Shown: piece by piece, positions 24,832-39,800 of the stretch
Layout: the number at the start of each line of letters is the position of its first letter
Position numbering within the stretch: the stretch's first letter is position 1
Origin: Stenopsyche tienmushanensis
Taxonomy: Eukaryota > Arthropoda > Insecta > Trichoptera > Stenopsychidae
Direction of reading: 5' to 3'
Length of the DNA stretch: 64,000 bases
NCBI GenBank assembly: GCA_008973525.1
Contig: WACJ01000528.1
Span: forward strand, 744,001 to 808,000
Notes under the pieces: model-generated
Seen by the model: the letters and a program-made list of their open reading frames with translations, nothing else
Databases searched by the model: none
What the model was told of the DNA's origin: nothing
Translations under genes and position numbers: made by a program

Positions 24832-27800
24832 CTGTAAAATACCAAGCCAATACGTTAGATCGATTTGCTTGAATGTCAATTATTCAGAAGAGTGTTCAAT
24901 TGTTAGTTTTTTATTGTTTCTAGAAGTCGTGTTGTGTGTGAATGAATGTGGTGATTTTGAGGGTGAGTGGGTGAATTGTAGCGCACCTGAGGGCCGCATA
25001 CCTCTATGTGGTTGTTCCTGTTATAGTGAAGATTGAGGACGCGGTATATTTCGGAATCACCAGCTACATGCAATTCTTCAGCACTCTTCACACCTTCGCT
25101 GACTGCTTGTCTTGCATATTTTTCCATTTGGATGTAGTAAAATTCACTGTAACAAAAATGCACAAAATAATTAATTACGGCACATAAAACATACTGATCG
25201 TTGTACATATGTTTTGTATTTTGAACATATATATGTTCGAGATTAAATACAAATTTGGACGATCGAAAGTGTTAATATTTCCAATCAATCATCTTGATCC
25301 TAGTTTAGCCTTATTTTCTGGATCCGTATAAAAGTAAATACTCAGGCAATTGTTAAAGGCGCATATTTGTAAGATATATTTAAAAATAATCATAATTTTG
25401 GCATTTGCCATAGATCCTTTGCATCTTAAAAAAAAATGCATTTTAAGCACAAAGTTGATTCTCGATTATTTAAGCTATATTCAGCCTATTTAATATGACT
25501 TAAAATTGAAAAATAGTTAATATATGTTTGAAATACAACCGCAAAAGTCACAATCAAATGAAATTGAGACCGATCCAAAAATATTCGCAATGGAGTTAGC
25601 CATTAAGATTGAGTTCTTATGGTTTGATATTCAAAAAGTTATGTTTAAATTCAAGAAGACTCTGAAACATGGTAAATGTGATAAGAACACATGGCTGTGC
25701 ATGAAGCAATTATACTTTTTTTGTGTTATTTAACAAATGGGAACAAAATAATCATTAAAGAGGCGAATGGCAAAAATAGCGCCGAAACATTAAATTTCAT
25801 CCTAATGAAACATCTCGCTAATAGCGACTAATATGATATTATTCGCAATTGAATAACATTAATTATGCATAATTTAATATTATAGGGAATATAAATTGTT
25901 GAAAATATGAATAATTTTTAACGCTTGAATTAAATGAATCATCGGTTGGTTAATTTCATTTATGATCCTCAAGTATGCTTTGCTGAAATTCAGAGTATGA
26001 TATATTTTTTGGGGATATATAGCTGAGGATTTCGATGAATAATTTATTTAGAGCTAGTTTTCCAACACAACACTCGACTCGAGCTGATGCTTAACTGCTT
26101 CTCTCTTTCTCCTAGATGCTCCTTTTGTCTGTGGGAAAACTCAGTGGTAATTTCCTCACAACCCTACTGACAACTAGTTGCTTCTCTACATATCAATCGT
26201 GAAACACAGCGGGTATTACATACATATACTTTACATACTGCACCGACAACAGTACGGACGAAGTGAGCACAGAAGACTTTGCGTCTGTTTTTTTTTTGTG
26301 TGCACGCCTCATTACTCTTGATGTTCATTATTAATTAAGGCAAGTCTACAAAAGGGAATAAACGTGCATAAATGCTCGACGAAAGACAGGAGTATGTGCA
26401 AAATAAAAAATGATTCGAGTTTTAATCTGCGAGTATATCTGACGTTGTAAAACTAATTCCTAGTGCAAAAATATAGTGCGCTTCTGTCTCTTGGCTGAAA
26501 AGAAATTTTCCACAGGACATTGCATTGTTCTGGGAAAATCGCGAAGGAAATACCAGTAACACTTGGACTAAGCAACCCACTGTTACTATTATTTCGCCCC
26601 GGCAACTCCATCTACCGACGATGCAGGTGGAAAATCTTTTGTTTTCAGATCCTCGTCTCAGTCAGGTGCCGTTTGCATCCATTCTTATTTTTCAGTGCAT
26701 TAAATACCTTGCACTTCTTCCCGGTGCCAGACGACCGGTCGGGTCGCCTTTTATGCAGTTGCATCGCATTTCTAGCAGAAGAATTGGATGCTTTCCCCTT
26801 GAAAATACACCGACAATGGACCATGAAATGAATGGGAAGCGGCTCGAATAAAATATGGGACACAACTACTAAAATTATCGAAGGCAATTTACTATCTATC
26901 CAATTAAATATATGAACATTGATTCATAATAAAATGATTCAATTTCAATATTGATCGTTTCAAATTTGATTTCAATATAAATTCTTAAATCGATTAATCG
27001 AGCGTTTGATGAATTTGATTTTAGATATCACATGATGAATGAATTTATACCATCCTCGTATTTTAGGGAGGTTTTTTTTAGATTCTTGAAAAATTCAGAA
27101 TGTCGAATTTAAGTGGAAATGCAATGGTAAAAAAATGCGAGATCGATGGGTGGGTACGACGACACGTCGACGACTCTTATGACCTTTCTAGGACCAAGCT
27201 TGGCTTGGCAAAAACAATACGGCTGGTTCTGGTACTCCACTTGGCTGCTGCATTCATCCAATAAGCAGTAATACGTATCACAGCACGATGAAAAGCCTAA
27301 TTACTCACTTAGATCTTCTCTACAATAACCCCAAATCCACTCGAAGTCGACTCGTATGACTCCTCCACTGCGATATTTATAAGACTCGGCGACGCAATTT
27401 ATGATTGTCAATTAATATTATCTATACGGAAGAATCGACGATTGAAGAGAGGCATTTTTTGCGCCGACCAAATAATAATTTCATCGAGTTGAAAAATTGG
27501 AATTTACGCGAAAATTCGTCGTATGCTTGAATGAAAAAGCAGCAACAATTCCACTCCAACCTATTCCTAGTAAGTGGCTGCATATGTGACACTCGAGATA
27601 GGATGCTGTGGCACTTTTGTGTCGCGAATCTGTCGCTTTCTCTCACGGTTCAGTAGCTGGGTAAAATTAACAACGTTTGGTTAGGCGAGCTAGGGTGGAG
27701 GGTGGTGGCTCGTCTCTTGTGATTTTTTTTCCATTGAACATATGTGGAAAGGAGTGAATGGCTTATCAGGGGAAAATGCTAATAAGCCGAGCTAATTTTC

Positions 27801-30800
27801 CTTGCAACGTCGGCGGTAGGATACCAAGATCGATCGGCAATGAAGCTATTTTTAATTGTGTCAAAAATTCACCAAAATGCCTTCAATGATGCACGATATA
27901 AAATCATTACACACTCGAGACAAATCTGAATTTGAATCATAAATCACTGCATAAAATCCAACCAAACATTGTTATATTATAACATGCTATTTATATTAAC
28001 GTGATTGTATCCAAATTTCTCATAACAGAGATCATTATCTTATATTGACATAAAATTGGTGTACATGTGGATGGACACTGTATCGTATTTTTATAGTCCA
28101 TGATGTAATAATAAATGTATGCGGAAAATTTTGATTAATCCAGTAATGACGTTCAATAATACACTTCGTAATACATGCCATCGATGTATCGAATTTTGCA
28201 ATATAAAATATTTTTTATAAAAAAAATACATTTTCATTACGGTATTCAGCCTCGTAGAAACTCTACATCACTCGAAAAGACACTTGCAGATAAAAGTGGG
28301 AAAAACACTTACAGCCCAGTGCACAAGTGACGAATAAGTGAACCTTGGAAACATTTCAGCTAATTATAGTCGGGTTAATGCTAACAAATTCGCTAATCGA
28401 AGAAGCAAAAATAACTTCCGAATGGTTTAAATATTTTTTTACGATGATAAATTTTAAAAGTCGGTAACAATATATAACGTCTTATGGGATCCCCTAAGCG
28501 ATTATTTCCCGTGAGAAAGTTTTGGTAACGTTCGCAAGCAACCCGACGAACAATACAATATTTCTACACAACATCTTACCCTCCATCTTAAATAGAGTGG
28601 TGGTTTTTTTATTATTACATTCGAAGTCAAACGGGTCCCCCTGGTTTAATAGCGCAATGTCCTGGCTGCATTTTCTACAATATCGATGTAAGTATTTGAA
28701 TACACATTGCTATTTGAATCACAGTATTTTTATGCATTAAGGATTTAATGATTCATCCAATCAATAAATCAACAAATATATTATTTGATTAATAAAAGCG
28801 CTTAAAACATCAACTATGAATAGCCATATATATGCCATATTCCCGCCAAAAATCATTATCCGGTGATATAAACTCTGGATTATAATTTACATCAGCATTT
28901 TCGATAAATTGATTTGAATGAAATTTATTTGCGTGATCATGTTTTAATATGATGCAATTTTTAAAAGATCGATACTTATATCTAATGGCATTAGAACATG
29001 ATGGAACTGCACCGTATAAAAGGTTTCTTAAGAAATAATGTTGATTCATAGGGGAGAACCCTGTTTACATTTTGTACGTTAATGCTTCCAATGAATTTCT
29101 ATACCTTAACATTTATACATATTTAAAGTAGTAATGCCCTTTAAAATCTGATCAAATATTTAGATAAAAGCACATTGGCTAAAAATCATTAAACATCGTT
29201 GAAATGATTATCAAAATTCGCATAAACTTCGTGTGAAAATCGATGCAAATATGTTTGTTTGGATGAATGTATCTATATCATGTAATAATCGGATTTAATG
29301 CCAATTTTATGAAATTTAGGTTATATGCGAATGTGACAGATGTTCAATTTCTCTTTCGAGGGTCTTTCCCTAAAATTCTCTACGATATGCTCCCGAATAT
29401 CTTTGAAATCGATCGATGCAAATGCTGCAAGAGTGTAGTTTTTACAAAGATACATGTATTGCGATTGATTTTTAGTTTGACCCAGTATTTTTATCAGAGG
29501 ATATTCGGTACAATTTCTGGTCCATTTTGTATTGTTGCGTCCGTTCAAATTTGTTCGCGGAAACTCGTATGTATTTATTTTGCCGTGCAAGCTCGAAGCG
29601 GATAGATCGTCGAACAGATAGATGGATAGACGAAGTCCTTTTGTTGTAAACTTTAACAAAAGAACTTCCCCTCATATATCCCGGTATCCCATTTTTCTGT
29701 GACCAAACCTCGCATACGTCGAAAGTGTGGGGAGCAGATTATCTGCGAATGTTATAAGAACGGTCGCACAGAATGCGCGCCGGGCTCAGATGATGATACC
29801 TCCTCGTGGCTTTTTCGTGTGGTGGATTCTGAATCCGTTCGGCGTGATCTTGTTGTATTTTTTAATGAGCAAAATTTGCAATGTAAGTTTAAACCCAGAA
29901 AGAGTTCAAACCCGCATGAGGTCGTCAACCAAGTATGCAAATCGCCAAGAACCAATACAGAGACGACCGCAAACGACCCATATGTGCGTCCATTAGACAC
30001 GTAATATGCACCTCTTTCCAAACAAATAAGCAGCAATTTGTAAATCGAAGAAACAAATCCGCGGCTCAATTCAGAAACGACCCAATTGCATACATTAACT
30101 GTAGCTAAAATAATGCTGGCTTGCGATACAGAAAGGAAAGAATCGATTAGAATACCGTTTTTTACCCAGTATCTTCATTCCGAACATATTTTTGAGCACT
30201 CATACACACTGGTATGTCATTAAGCTCTCATTTTTCTTTTATCCCTTATCTCAGCAATATGAGGCAGGAAAACATGGAAGACATATGGACGGATATGAGA
30301 TAAAAGCGTGCTGATTATTAATATCCATTTTTATCTTAAACATTGTTGTTCTTGCGTCAGATAAGCATTATCGTCAAGTTGAAAAAGCATTTATTCATCG
30401 TCAAGAAATATTAATAAAAAGCTGCTAATTACCGAGTTCGAATTAATGACTAGCGACCACATGCCACATTTGGACAAGTGGCCTTTTTTCGACGCCGACA
30501 TTTGGCCACATGTGGCTTGGAGTGTCATTTTAAATAGTGGGCAACCAAATTGTGTGATGACAATCTAGGTTTGGCACGCGTCTTTATGATTAAACTCGAA
30601 CAGATATTAAAAAAACAAGATGATAGAAAATGGTGCGTGATGGGTTATGAAGCATTTGAGGAGATTTGAAGACTAATTTGTGATTGGAAATCGTAAGCTT
30701 ATTTAACATTTTCAATAAGAATTAGGCAAAAAATATAAGATCTGCGGCGAATGTAACACAAATTATGACACGAGCAGATATTTGGATCTCATGGCAACTC

Positions 30801-33800
30801 GCTTTTCAAAATTATTGATTGGTTTTTCTTCAAATCAAATATGGTTTTGATGCTTAAAGACAAATATTTCATTGTAAATTTATACTAATTCAATCCTACA
30901 TTATCAAAAGGTTTCTTATTAAGCTCTGATATGATCCAGAAAAATTGCTATGCGTTTTAGATCACCAAATCTGCATTTCTTTAAGATTTTATAGTCAAAT
31001 TGAAAATGATCACACTATTAAGGTTTAATTTCAATACTGATATCTTTGTATTGAACGTTTCTTAAGGTTCATAAACAATATTAAACATATTCATGATATA
31101 ATTCAGGAGTTTGATAGAGCAAATTCTGTGACGCTTGGTCTGCTGAATTCTTATTTGAATTATGATTCAATAACGATTAATATTTATGTATTTTAATGTA
31201 TAATATGAAATATATTATGAAGCAGTCCGTCGATTATGTATGTACGTCAGATTTATTCCTCTTTGGCAGCGAGTCCGAATCGGTTCGCCGGCGGATAAAG
31301 AGGCTTTTTTCCTTCATCCCCTGGAGCTATCCCTTCACCTATAACGAATCAACAACTAGTCCTCAAAGAATGACTGTAAACCTAATGATTTTCCTCTTTG
31401 CATATTTGCTGACCTATGTCCCTCTTTTTACCCAATTTCCTTTTGAATTCCTCTCGCTCTCTCGTCCAAGAGCATTTACGCCTCTCGAAACCTTTGTGCA
31501 ACGAAAAACTACGCTTTTCATCGTTCGCGGATATAAATCTGCGCCGCACTTTATTTCATATTTACTCAGCTTGAATATATGCCTATACGCCGGTAACTGA
31601 ATAAAATTTAATTAACGCATAAATCAAAGGCTTGCTGGTGGATTTTAGCCAAGGGTGAAAGTGAGGGACAAGTGGTACAGTTAGGATAACTGATTACCGG
31701 AACTAGCTATTGTAACCGATGTGTGCTGCTGTATTGTATCGACACCGATAGTATAGACTAATTAAACACTATCGCTTTTACCCTGAATCGATCCGTTAAC
31801 GGCCGTTTAACGGGGCCGTTATCGAGAGAGGCATGCAAACAACGGGAATCGATGATCATTTAACAGCTGAAAGAAGGCACGATATAGACGTTCCACTTAG
31901 CGACGATGAAAGAAAATTCATTTTGAAAATTGCATCGAAGAACCAATCAAGAATAGATGCCATTCGAATGCCAGTTTTACATCAAAGTTCTCGAAGCAGA
32001 TGTTTGGATTGAACACCACAAATTTAACCGTGGCGCAAAACATTGTATCCGAGAATCTTATTCTTCGCACTTTGTGAACGGCAGACTTTCAATTTCTCAG
32101 GCTATATTTTCAACAATAGATCTGTCTATTCAACGCTTCTCCTTCCTTTTAGACATTGTTCGAAAAAAAGTCCTTCCGAGTTCCATAATAGTGTGAGCGT
32201 CGTTGAAGGTGAGGGGTTCCGTTAGATGTTATATCACCTGTCTTTGATCGTTTGAAAAGTCTTCGTTTGATTTCTTAATAATTTTACTAATTATAAAAAT
32301 ACATACTTAGATCAATATCAATCAAAATCGATTCATTATTGATCAACTTTCCATAACGAACGTCAACGAAGCTAAGATTCTTGTATCAATGATCAAAATA
32401 TCTCCTTGTTCTTCATCATTGTTCTAATCATATTTAACAAATTGCTTAATCTTCAAAATCATTTAAAACTTTGCATAAAGCAAATTAATTCGATCATTTG
32501 ATTGGCATTGATTGTGTATATATGTCTTTTAATTTGATTAATGAAGCGTAGAATAATAGATTAAACTATACGAAAAAATGTTATTTTTTTATGGGATATT
32601 TGATTCTTAGATCCATTAGGATGTCTTTCATAATGTTAGCTCTTAAAAATCTTTTTTACATGATCGCTAACATTAACAACTTCAAATTTATTTTCTGATT
32701 TCAATGAATTGAATTTGTATTGGTCACTAGTAATTTCAACGAGAAGTTATCATTACAAAATAGCAAAAACTGTTATTTATAATCCCCTATTATCAAAGCT
32801 GCATAAATGCATTTGAGAATACGCACCTAGAGGATGCTATTTACAGTTGAAAGGATCATCGAGGAAGAAAACGCGTATTCCTGATGCTCACGGGGTGATT
32901 TCAATGAATCGCAATTGTGGGGGATGATTCGAGCCCGGCAAGATAAAATCGATCAATTAATCAGGGCGCGATCTAATTACGAGCCAATTATATGAATGTC
33001 AAGTTATCCATTAAATTATGTGTTAACCACACATGATAGCGGTTTATTCAATTACAGAGCGTCGGTGCATTTCTGTTTGAGGACGATTACAGACCGCGTA
33101 GCGCCCCCCGCGCCACATTTGTGGATGCACAGGCGGGTGTGTAATACGGGCAATCCCCGCCTCTATTAATATCAATAACCCGAAAATTAACCACATTGTG
33201 GCCAATTTAGTGGTCGTGTGGGCATCGTGTGAACGGCCGAGATACACAGGTATTGTCAGTGGCGCCGGAGCGTTTGTCCCTCGTAAACACGACCTTGTCT
33301 GCAGCGCAAGGGTTAAGCGTTTAGTCTAATGGCTATTAATTATCAATCGACCCAGTATGACGGAGTCCCCAATGTCGAAGATATATTTGGGTCAGTCTGA
33401 TCCCGCGACGAAGCCATCAAAGGCATCAACACTCGATCGAAACACTAATTTCAATCCAATTTACAAATGTTGAAAGCCCCGATACGATCTGACTGCGTAA
33501 GGCATTCGCCGGGGGTGGATTCTTCACGAACGTCATTAATAAGACTTTCACGGCCCTTCGAGGGCATTAATGAGTCGTTAAAGGCGACAAACATGAGAAC
33601 ATCGAATAATACCTAATGGCATGTAAGGTATCCGTGGCACACTTAAATAAATTACATCTTGAGGTGGAAACCGTCAAACTATAACCGTCCTTGAGGCGAG
33701 GCTGTTGCGTGATGATGACAAGCTTGTAAAGCGCACCACCGTCCATTAAACATTATGATTTACATAAAGTTCTATCCCTCGGACACGGAAGCAACGGATA

Positions 33801-36800
33801 CACCATTTTCTAATTTAATATTACTTTTTTATCTGCATGATGAATAAAGCAAGCGTTATCTTGACGCACGAGCCTCTAAGTAGTTCGAAATCGCCGTTTT
33901 GTACTGGACGTTCCAAAATCTATCCAACAATATCTAAACGAGAACAAATCGAATTGATGACTTTTATATAGTCGCCAATAAGCATAGTAATCAATCTCCA
34001 TAAATAGATTTCCTGTTTCCTAATTTCGGATAAGGTTTTATTTTTAAAAACCATCAATTATTATGACGAATACGTTATTAATATTCGATCGATCGGATTA
34101 ATTAATACTTATTAGTATCTCCTGAATGATGAAATTTTATCCATAGACTGGATTTAAATCAAAATCGATGAAAAATCTTCAACATATTTGCAGTATTGCT
34201 CATTTTAGATCTTTGGATCTTATTTGTTTGATTGATTTATATGCATAAATTGAAAATCATTACATTGTGTTCTTTGATATATTTTTGCAGGTTCATCAAT
34301 TGATATGCCTTGCTCTTAAAGCGTTATTTCAAATTCATTTTTTTTGTTTGTATGCAAGAAAACATGTTGAATTTTGGTCGCTCTGTGCAACGTATGCGGC
34401 AAGGTGTATTGAGGTCCTGCCTCCTTCCTCCAACTAAGTAATCGCAATTAGCCTAATGAAAAAAAGTGATTAGTCAGGCCCAAAAAAGAGGTTAGGCAGC
34501 ACGCTTTCTCAGATGTATTGTACTTTGGCATTTTTTTTACATCATCAAACGTAACTGTTGTGTTATTTTTCCAGAAATAATAGCCTCGGCCGAAGGGCGG
34601 ACACGGAGGCTCATGGGATGTCACACTGAGCAGGGTGTGGACTGGACGCACCTTACATTAAACAATTCTACAAGTTAACAACGGAAGAAATCGAATCGAT
34701 GAAAGATGGTGCAAAAATGGGGGTGTGAGGCAAATGAGGACACGTCAGCGGCGAGTCGAACGCCCAGTTTTTTTCTTGCCATGTTTCATGCAGTTGACTC
34801 CTAGTATCTGCTATCAGTCCGTGTCCGCTGGGATTTACGCCCAAGAAAAATAACACATTTCGACGGATGATTTAAAGTACGTCGTTTCGGACTAGTGGGC
34901 GTGCTGCCTTATCTTTTGTCCGTGTTGGCTAGTATCACTTTACTTGGTGTGGTTTCAAGCCATTTGTTTTTTAATGTGGGCAGCACGCCCCGTCTGAACG
35001 CGAACGCCTCACGAGATAAATTACGGCCTTTAATAATCATAAAAAGAGCGTGAAGCCTAATATTAACATATTTAACCCTGAGAGAGCAAGATGTTGTGTG
35101 GCGAGGGTCGTCTTATACGAGCAAGACAAACAAGACAACCAATTTGGAGACGCCAATCATGATTGGCGAGTACCACCTTTTCTTTGTTTTATTGCTCAAG
35201 GTATGGGCTGGTGTTGTATGGGGATCCGATTTGTGGACTGAGCATATATATTTGAACAACTCCACGATCAAATGTCGTACAAAATAAACGAAAAGGCAGG
35301 GCTCTTAAATATTCTATTAAATTAACCGAGTATGAGCTCTCACGGAAGCAAGTGTCTACACCTTCATTTGTATGCAAACAGAAGTGAAGTAGGCGGACAA
35401 GGTCCAACCGGCCCTTCCTTAGGGCGGCACTCCAGTCACGCCTCGGAGGCGGATAGACATTCATGTTTTATATGCTTTCAGATAAAAGCGACATATTTTT
35501 TATATAAAAAAAATGTTTTTTCAGACCTTCTCATACGTTCGACCATTAGCGTAAATTGCGTAAAAGGCATGTACATAATAATCCAGAGCATGAAAAAATA
35601 CGTAGGTTCACATCTATAGCAAAGGTAACATATTTTTAGCTCATGAAAAGCGCGGCTGAACGTTTTCCCTGAAACTAAGAAGATCATTGAAGCGCGAGGA
35701 GTGACTTGGTAGCCTGGAGCAGTAGCGGCCAAAAAGGGTTCGCGTCTCAATTAGCGGCCTGGCTTTTAATTAGCACCACTTTTTCTATACGTTTACGGGC
35801 AAAAGAACCCCATTTCGTTTCACTTTGCGAGTTTCTCACATGGACAATCCACCGACGTTTTCCAAAACTCGCTGACTTTTATTTCCGCGAGAGGTGTCGA
35901 TACTCCTGACCTTTTGCGCCCTTTCAAAACCACCCCTAAATATGTATAAAAACACCCTTCGAATTTCTGATTAACCTAAATAACCAATTAAATTCACGAA
36001 TCGAAACTAATTTATATGCATAAATTGATTCTAATATTTGCATACAGATTAACGAAAATTTCAGACGATGAACGCTTTATCACGTTTAATGAGCAAAATA
36101 CAAACCAAAGAAATATTATGGAACTTAAGAAGCAAACTGTCACGTAATAATTTACGCAAATTTGGTAAATAAGACATCGGTAATAAATTAAGCAATCAAT
36201 ATTGGCAATTTGAAGAATATTTATAATTCTGCCTGAAAGTGATTGAAAAACGCGACTCAAAAGTTAATCCAAAAATGAATAAAATTATCGTCTGTGATAA
36301 GGATCTTCAAAAATTACAAAAATGCAGCAAATTTTATTCGTTTTCGACTCATTAATAAAAAGCATTCGAGCTTTCCAGGAACAAATATGCATATAAAAAT
36401 AGTCGATCCACCCCTGGAGTGAACGAGCTTGAATAATGTCACCTTGGGTGATTTATTAAAAACAAATTTAAGCTGATACATTAAGAAAATAATGCATTTA
36501 AATCTGATTTTCGCGAAAATATGAATCTAATCCTATATTGAACATATTTATAATTCATGCAGGATTGGCGTTATGATATTAATATTTGAACGTCGTGTCA
36601 AAATTGACCGTCTGGATGAGGTAGCATTTTGATGGATAAATGTGATGTAGTTTTAATTGAAATTTTAAAAATCCACATTTTAAGTGTCACTGCTTCTAAC
36701 CATATAAACAATCATTATTTCAACTAGCATAAGTGTGCCTAACGGCAAAGCTCCCACATTATAAAATATTTAATTAATTATCAAAGAACTTGATAGAGGG

Positions 36801-39800
36801 TCTGGATGGCTTTAAAGTTTTTCCTGTGGCGAGAGCAAACGGAAAACGACCATTAGCTAAAAGGCAGCTTAGAAGTAATTAGCAATGCAATTGAAACGTC
36901 GCCATTTTTTTCGTTCAAAGTGTGTCCACAGTTTATTTTCGCCACAGTAATTACGAGGGGTGAAATTGCCTAGATCTTATTCGTGTTTAACTTCCTTTCG
37001 TCTTCAAAGAGTCTTGCCGTTTTTGTTATTTTTATATGCCTAAGTGCAAAAATGGTTCTCGGTGTACTCTCAAATGACGTTTGATAAGTTGATGACTGCA
37101 ATAATTAACGAAAACGCTTTTAAAAGTCATGCTTTCCACCGACAATTTTATTCTGCTTATCATGTTCGTTACTTAAGTTTCGGGTTAATTTAGCCGATCG
37201 GCGTTTCTTTCTGCTCCTCCCCGGGGGCTAATGAATGGGTTGCGACTAATTAAAGGTGTGCCCCGTGTACACGCGCATTATACGATCTTCTTCTTTGTTG
37301 TATCTCTGACCCACAAATGTGTACGTGGAATAAATTGTCGTTTTATTGTCAATATTAACAATGGACATTAATCCTGTTGAAACGCGTATTAAAAAGACTT
37401 CAAGGAGGACATTTGGACACTGGGGAAATCTTAATATAGGGTTTATCGAAGGTGTGTCGCTGTCATGGGAAAAAACGACATTTTCTTCGCAGCGGAGCGT
37501 TATAAATGTCGACTATAATTTTACTTCAAATTTAATTAGCGCGGACAAATTCGAGCCAATTTTTATGCGATCTAATCGTATGGCACACGAAAGTCTTTGC
37601 CATGAGCTCTCATATGGCTTAAAAATAAATTTAAATTGGATTGGCGTATTAAGTCATCAATAATTTTAACAAACAGCCGGTAAAAGAGTCATAAAGAACC
37701 GCTCGCACAAGATTACGTGCATTCAAATTAGACCGCACAAGTTCAGGAAATAGCTCCCTTCCGGCATGCAAACTCCACGCCGACACCCCTTTTTTTCTAT
37801 TTACGCACCCTTTAATGCCATCGTTGACGTGTAAGATTCAGATATTTCATCGAAATGTTTAACCGGAGCACATTATCGATTTTATACGATAATAGGAGCT
37901 TTCCCCCAGCAACATTATGAGCCTCGATGCTTATCGCGGTCTTATCAGAGACGCTGATCAAAAACTTTACCGGTATCAACTTTCGTAGATTATTACTTGC
38001 TCACTTGAATGACAGTGCTCAAACGCGAGTCCGTTCTGAGTCATTATACAGTTTTTTCAGGGCTGGGTATGCGGTGTGGTCTGCATAATACCTTTGTTTG
38101 GACAGGTGGTATTGTTTACACGCCACTCCATGATTCCATGCTAGTCTGAATATAAGGTTCTTTTCATCAGATATGATCCAAGCCGACTAAGATAATAGCG
38201 CCCCATAGAACTGATAAGCGCTAATGTACTTGAAGTATTCGGAAAAGTCATTTCAGACATGGCTTTCCAATATGGAAGCGTGCCATATTCGACAACCCAC
38301 CGGCAGATTGACGGCCAGTATTTATTATTCATTGGGTAAATATTTTATTTTTGGACTCCCAAACTGAATAATAAGCGACTCAATGAACCTAATGAGTAAT
38401 GAATCAATGGCAAACTCGATACTGTGAAGAATTCATTAAGCATTCGCCTCCGAGAATGGACGGGGCGACCTTATTTTTATCATTATTCCCCACTGTAATG
38501 ATGCTAATGTACAGGTGCTTAATTTTAAATTGCCATCATGTGTCTGTGTTTAGTAATAATTTCCTTCGGCCGCATATGGCACATGCCTCTAAAAGCTGGG
38601 GTGTAGTCTTATCTTTGCATTTATCAGGATACTAAGCGACAAACAACTTTTCTGATAAGAACTGTTCACGACAAGTTATTGATTTTTGTCGTTATGTGAT
38701 GTGTTAGACGTATCAAACCGATTTGCAACAAAGAAAATGAATTTTCGCTTTATATTACAATATGGAAAAATCATATTTTTATGTCAACCCCATTGTGTAT
38801 TATTGCGATTAACAATATCAAATTAAATCAGAGATGCTGAAGATGCATTAGGTAATCGACTGTAGTGAGACACATTCATTGCATTGGAACAATTCGATCT
38901 TGCACGAACTTATACCCCCAAATGCATATCAATATGCATTTAATCGAGCATAAACATCAAAATCATGATTTCACACAGAACATTAACGAATGATTTACAA
39001 CAACAAAAATGCGACCAGTTATTTTTAATGGAATTTATAAATAAAAGATGACGTTATTTAAGCGCCAATTCAATGTTATGCACACAAGAAGAGAAAAAGG
39101 GGTTCGAAAAATTACGATGTCACCCTCGAGCCGACATGCATCATTAGCTCATTAGTGTTCTATAATGAATATCATATATATATACGCATTATGGGATTTA
39201 AATAAAATATTTTTTGACTTACCGGAAATTGGAGAACCATTTCACCAGCTGAGCCGTGTTGTTCTTGTTGAATTTTATATCCGGGAAGTACATCTTGAGG
39301 ACGGCGGAACTGGGATAGCGCACCCAGAAGAACATCAGCTTGGCCTTACGAAGGTGCATCGGAGTCAGGGTGGACGAGTTCAACGGAATCAAGGATAAAT
39401 ATGCTGAATTTTGACAAAATTACATAACAATGAAAGTTCATACGAAGTCAGTGTTTCAGAAGCATAAGTTTATTGAAGCTCTATTATGGATCTCGCTAAT
39501 CCCGAATGCTTTGTAATCCGCTAAGCTCTAATAAAAGTAAATCCGATTCAAAGATATGCACATTTATATATATATATAACGTATCGACTTTAAATTGAGA
39601 CTCTCGGCGATGTCGTATTCTGAGTAGGAAATGTGTCAGATACACAATGACATTGTGAGGCTTCTCCAATGCAGACTTGCGGTGAATAAAGAAAACAATA
39701 CTTTAATTCCCAGAAGGTGAGACCTTACAAATTAGAAGGTTAAACAATCCTAGAAATGAGATATCACAAGGAAAATACGCCCGACAGGGGTTGCCAATCG

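Noticed and set aside
29267..30069. Cluster of overlapping open frames of about 100 codons on both strands
   Set aside because: No recognisable domain, opposite-strand overlap and ordinary local composition. Most likely chance frames in a complex intronic island.
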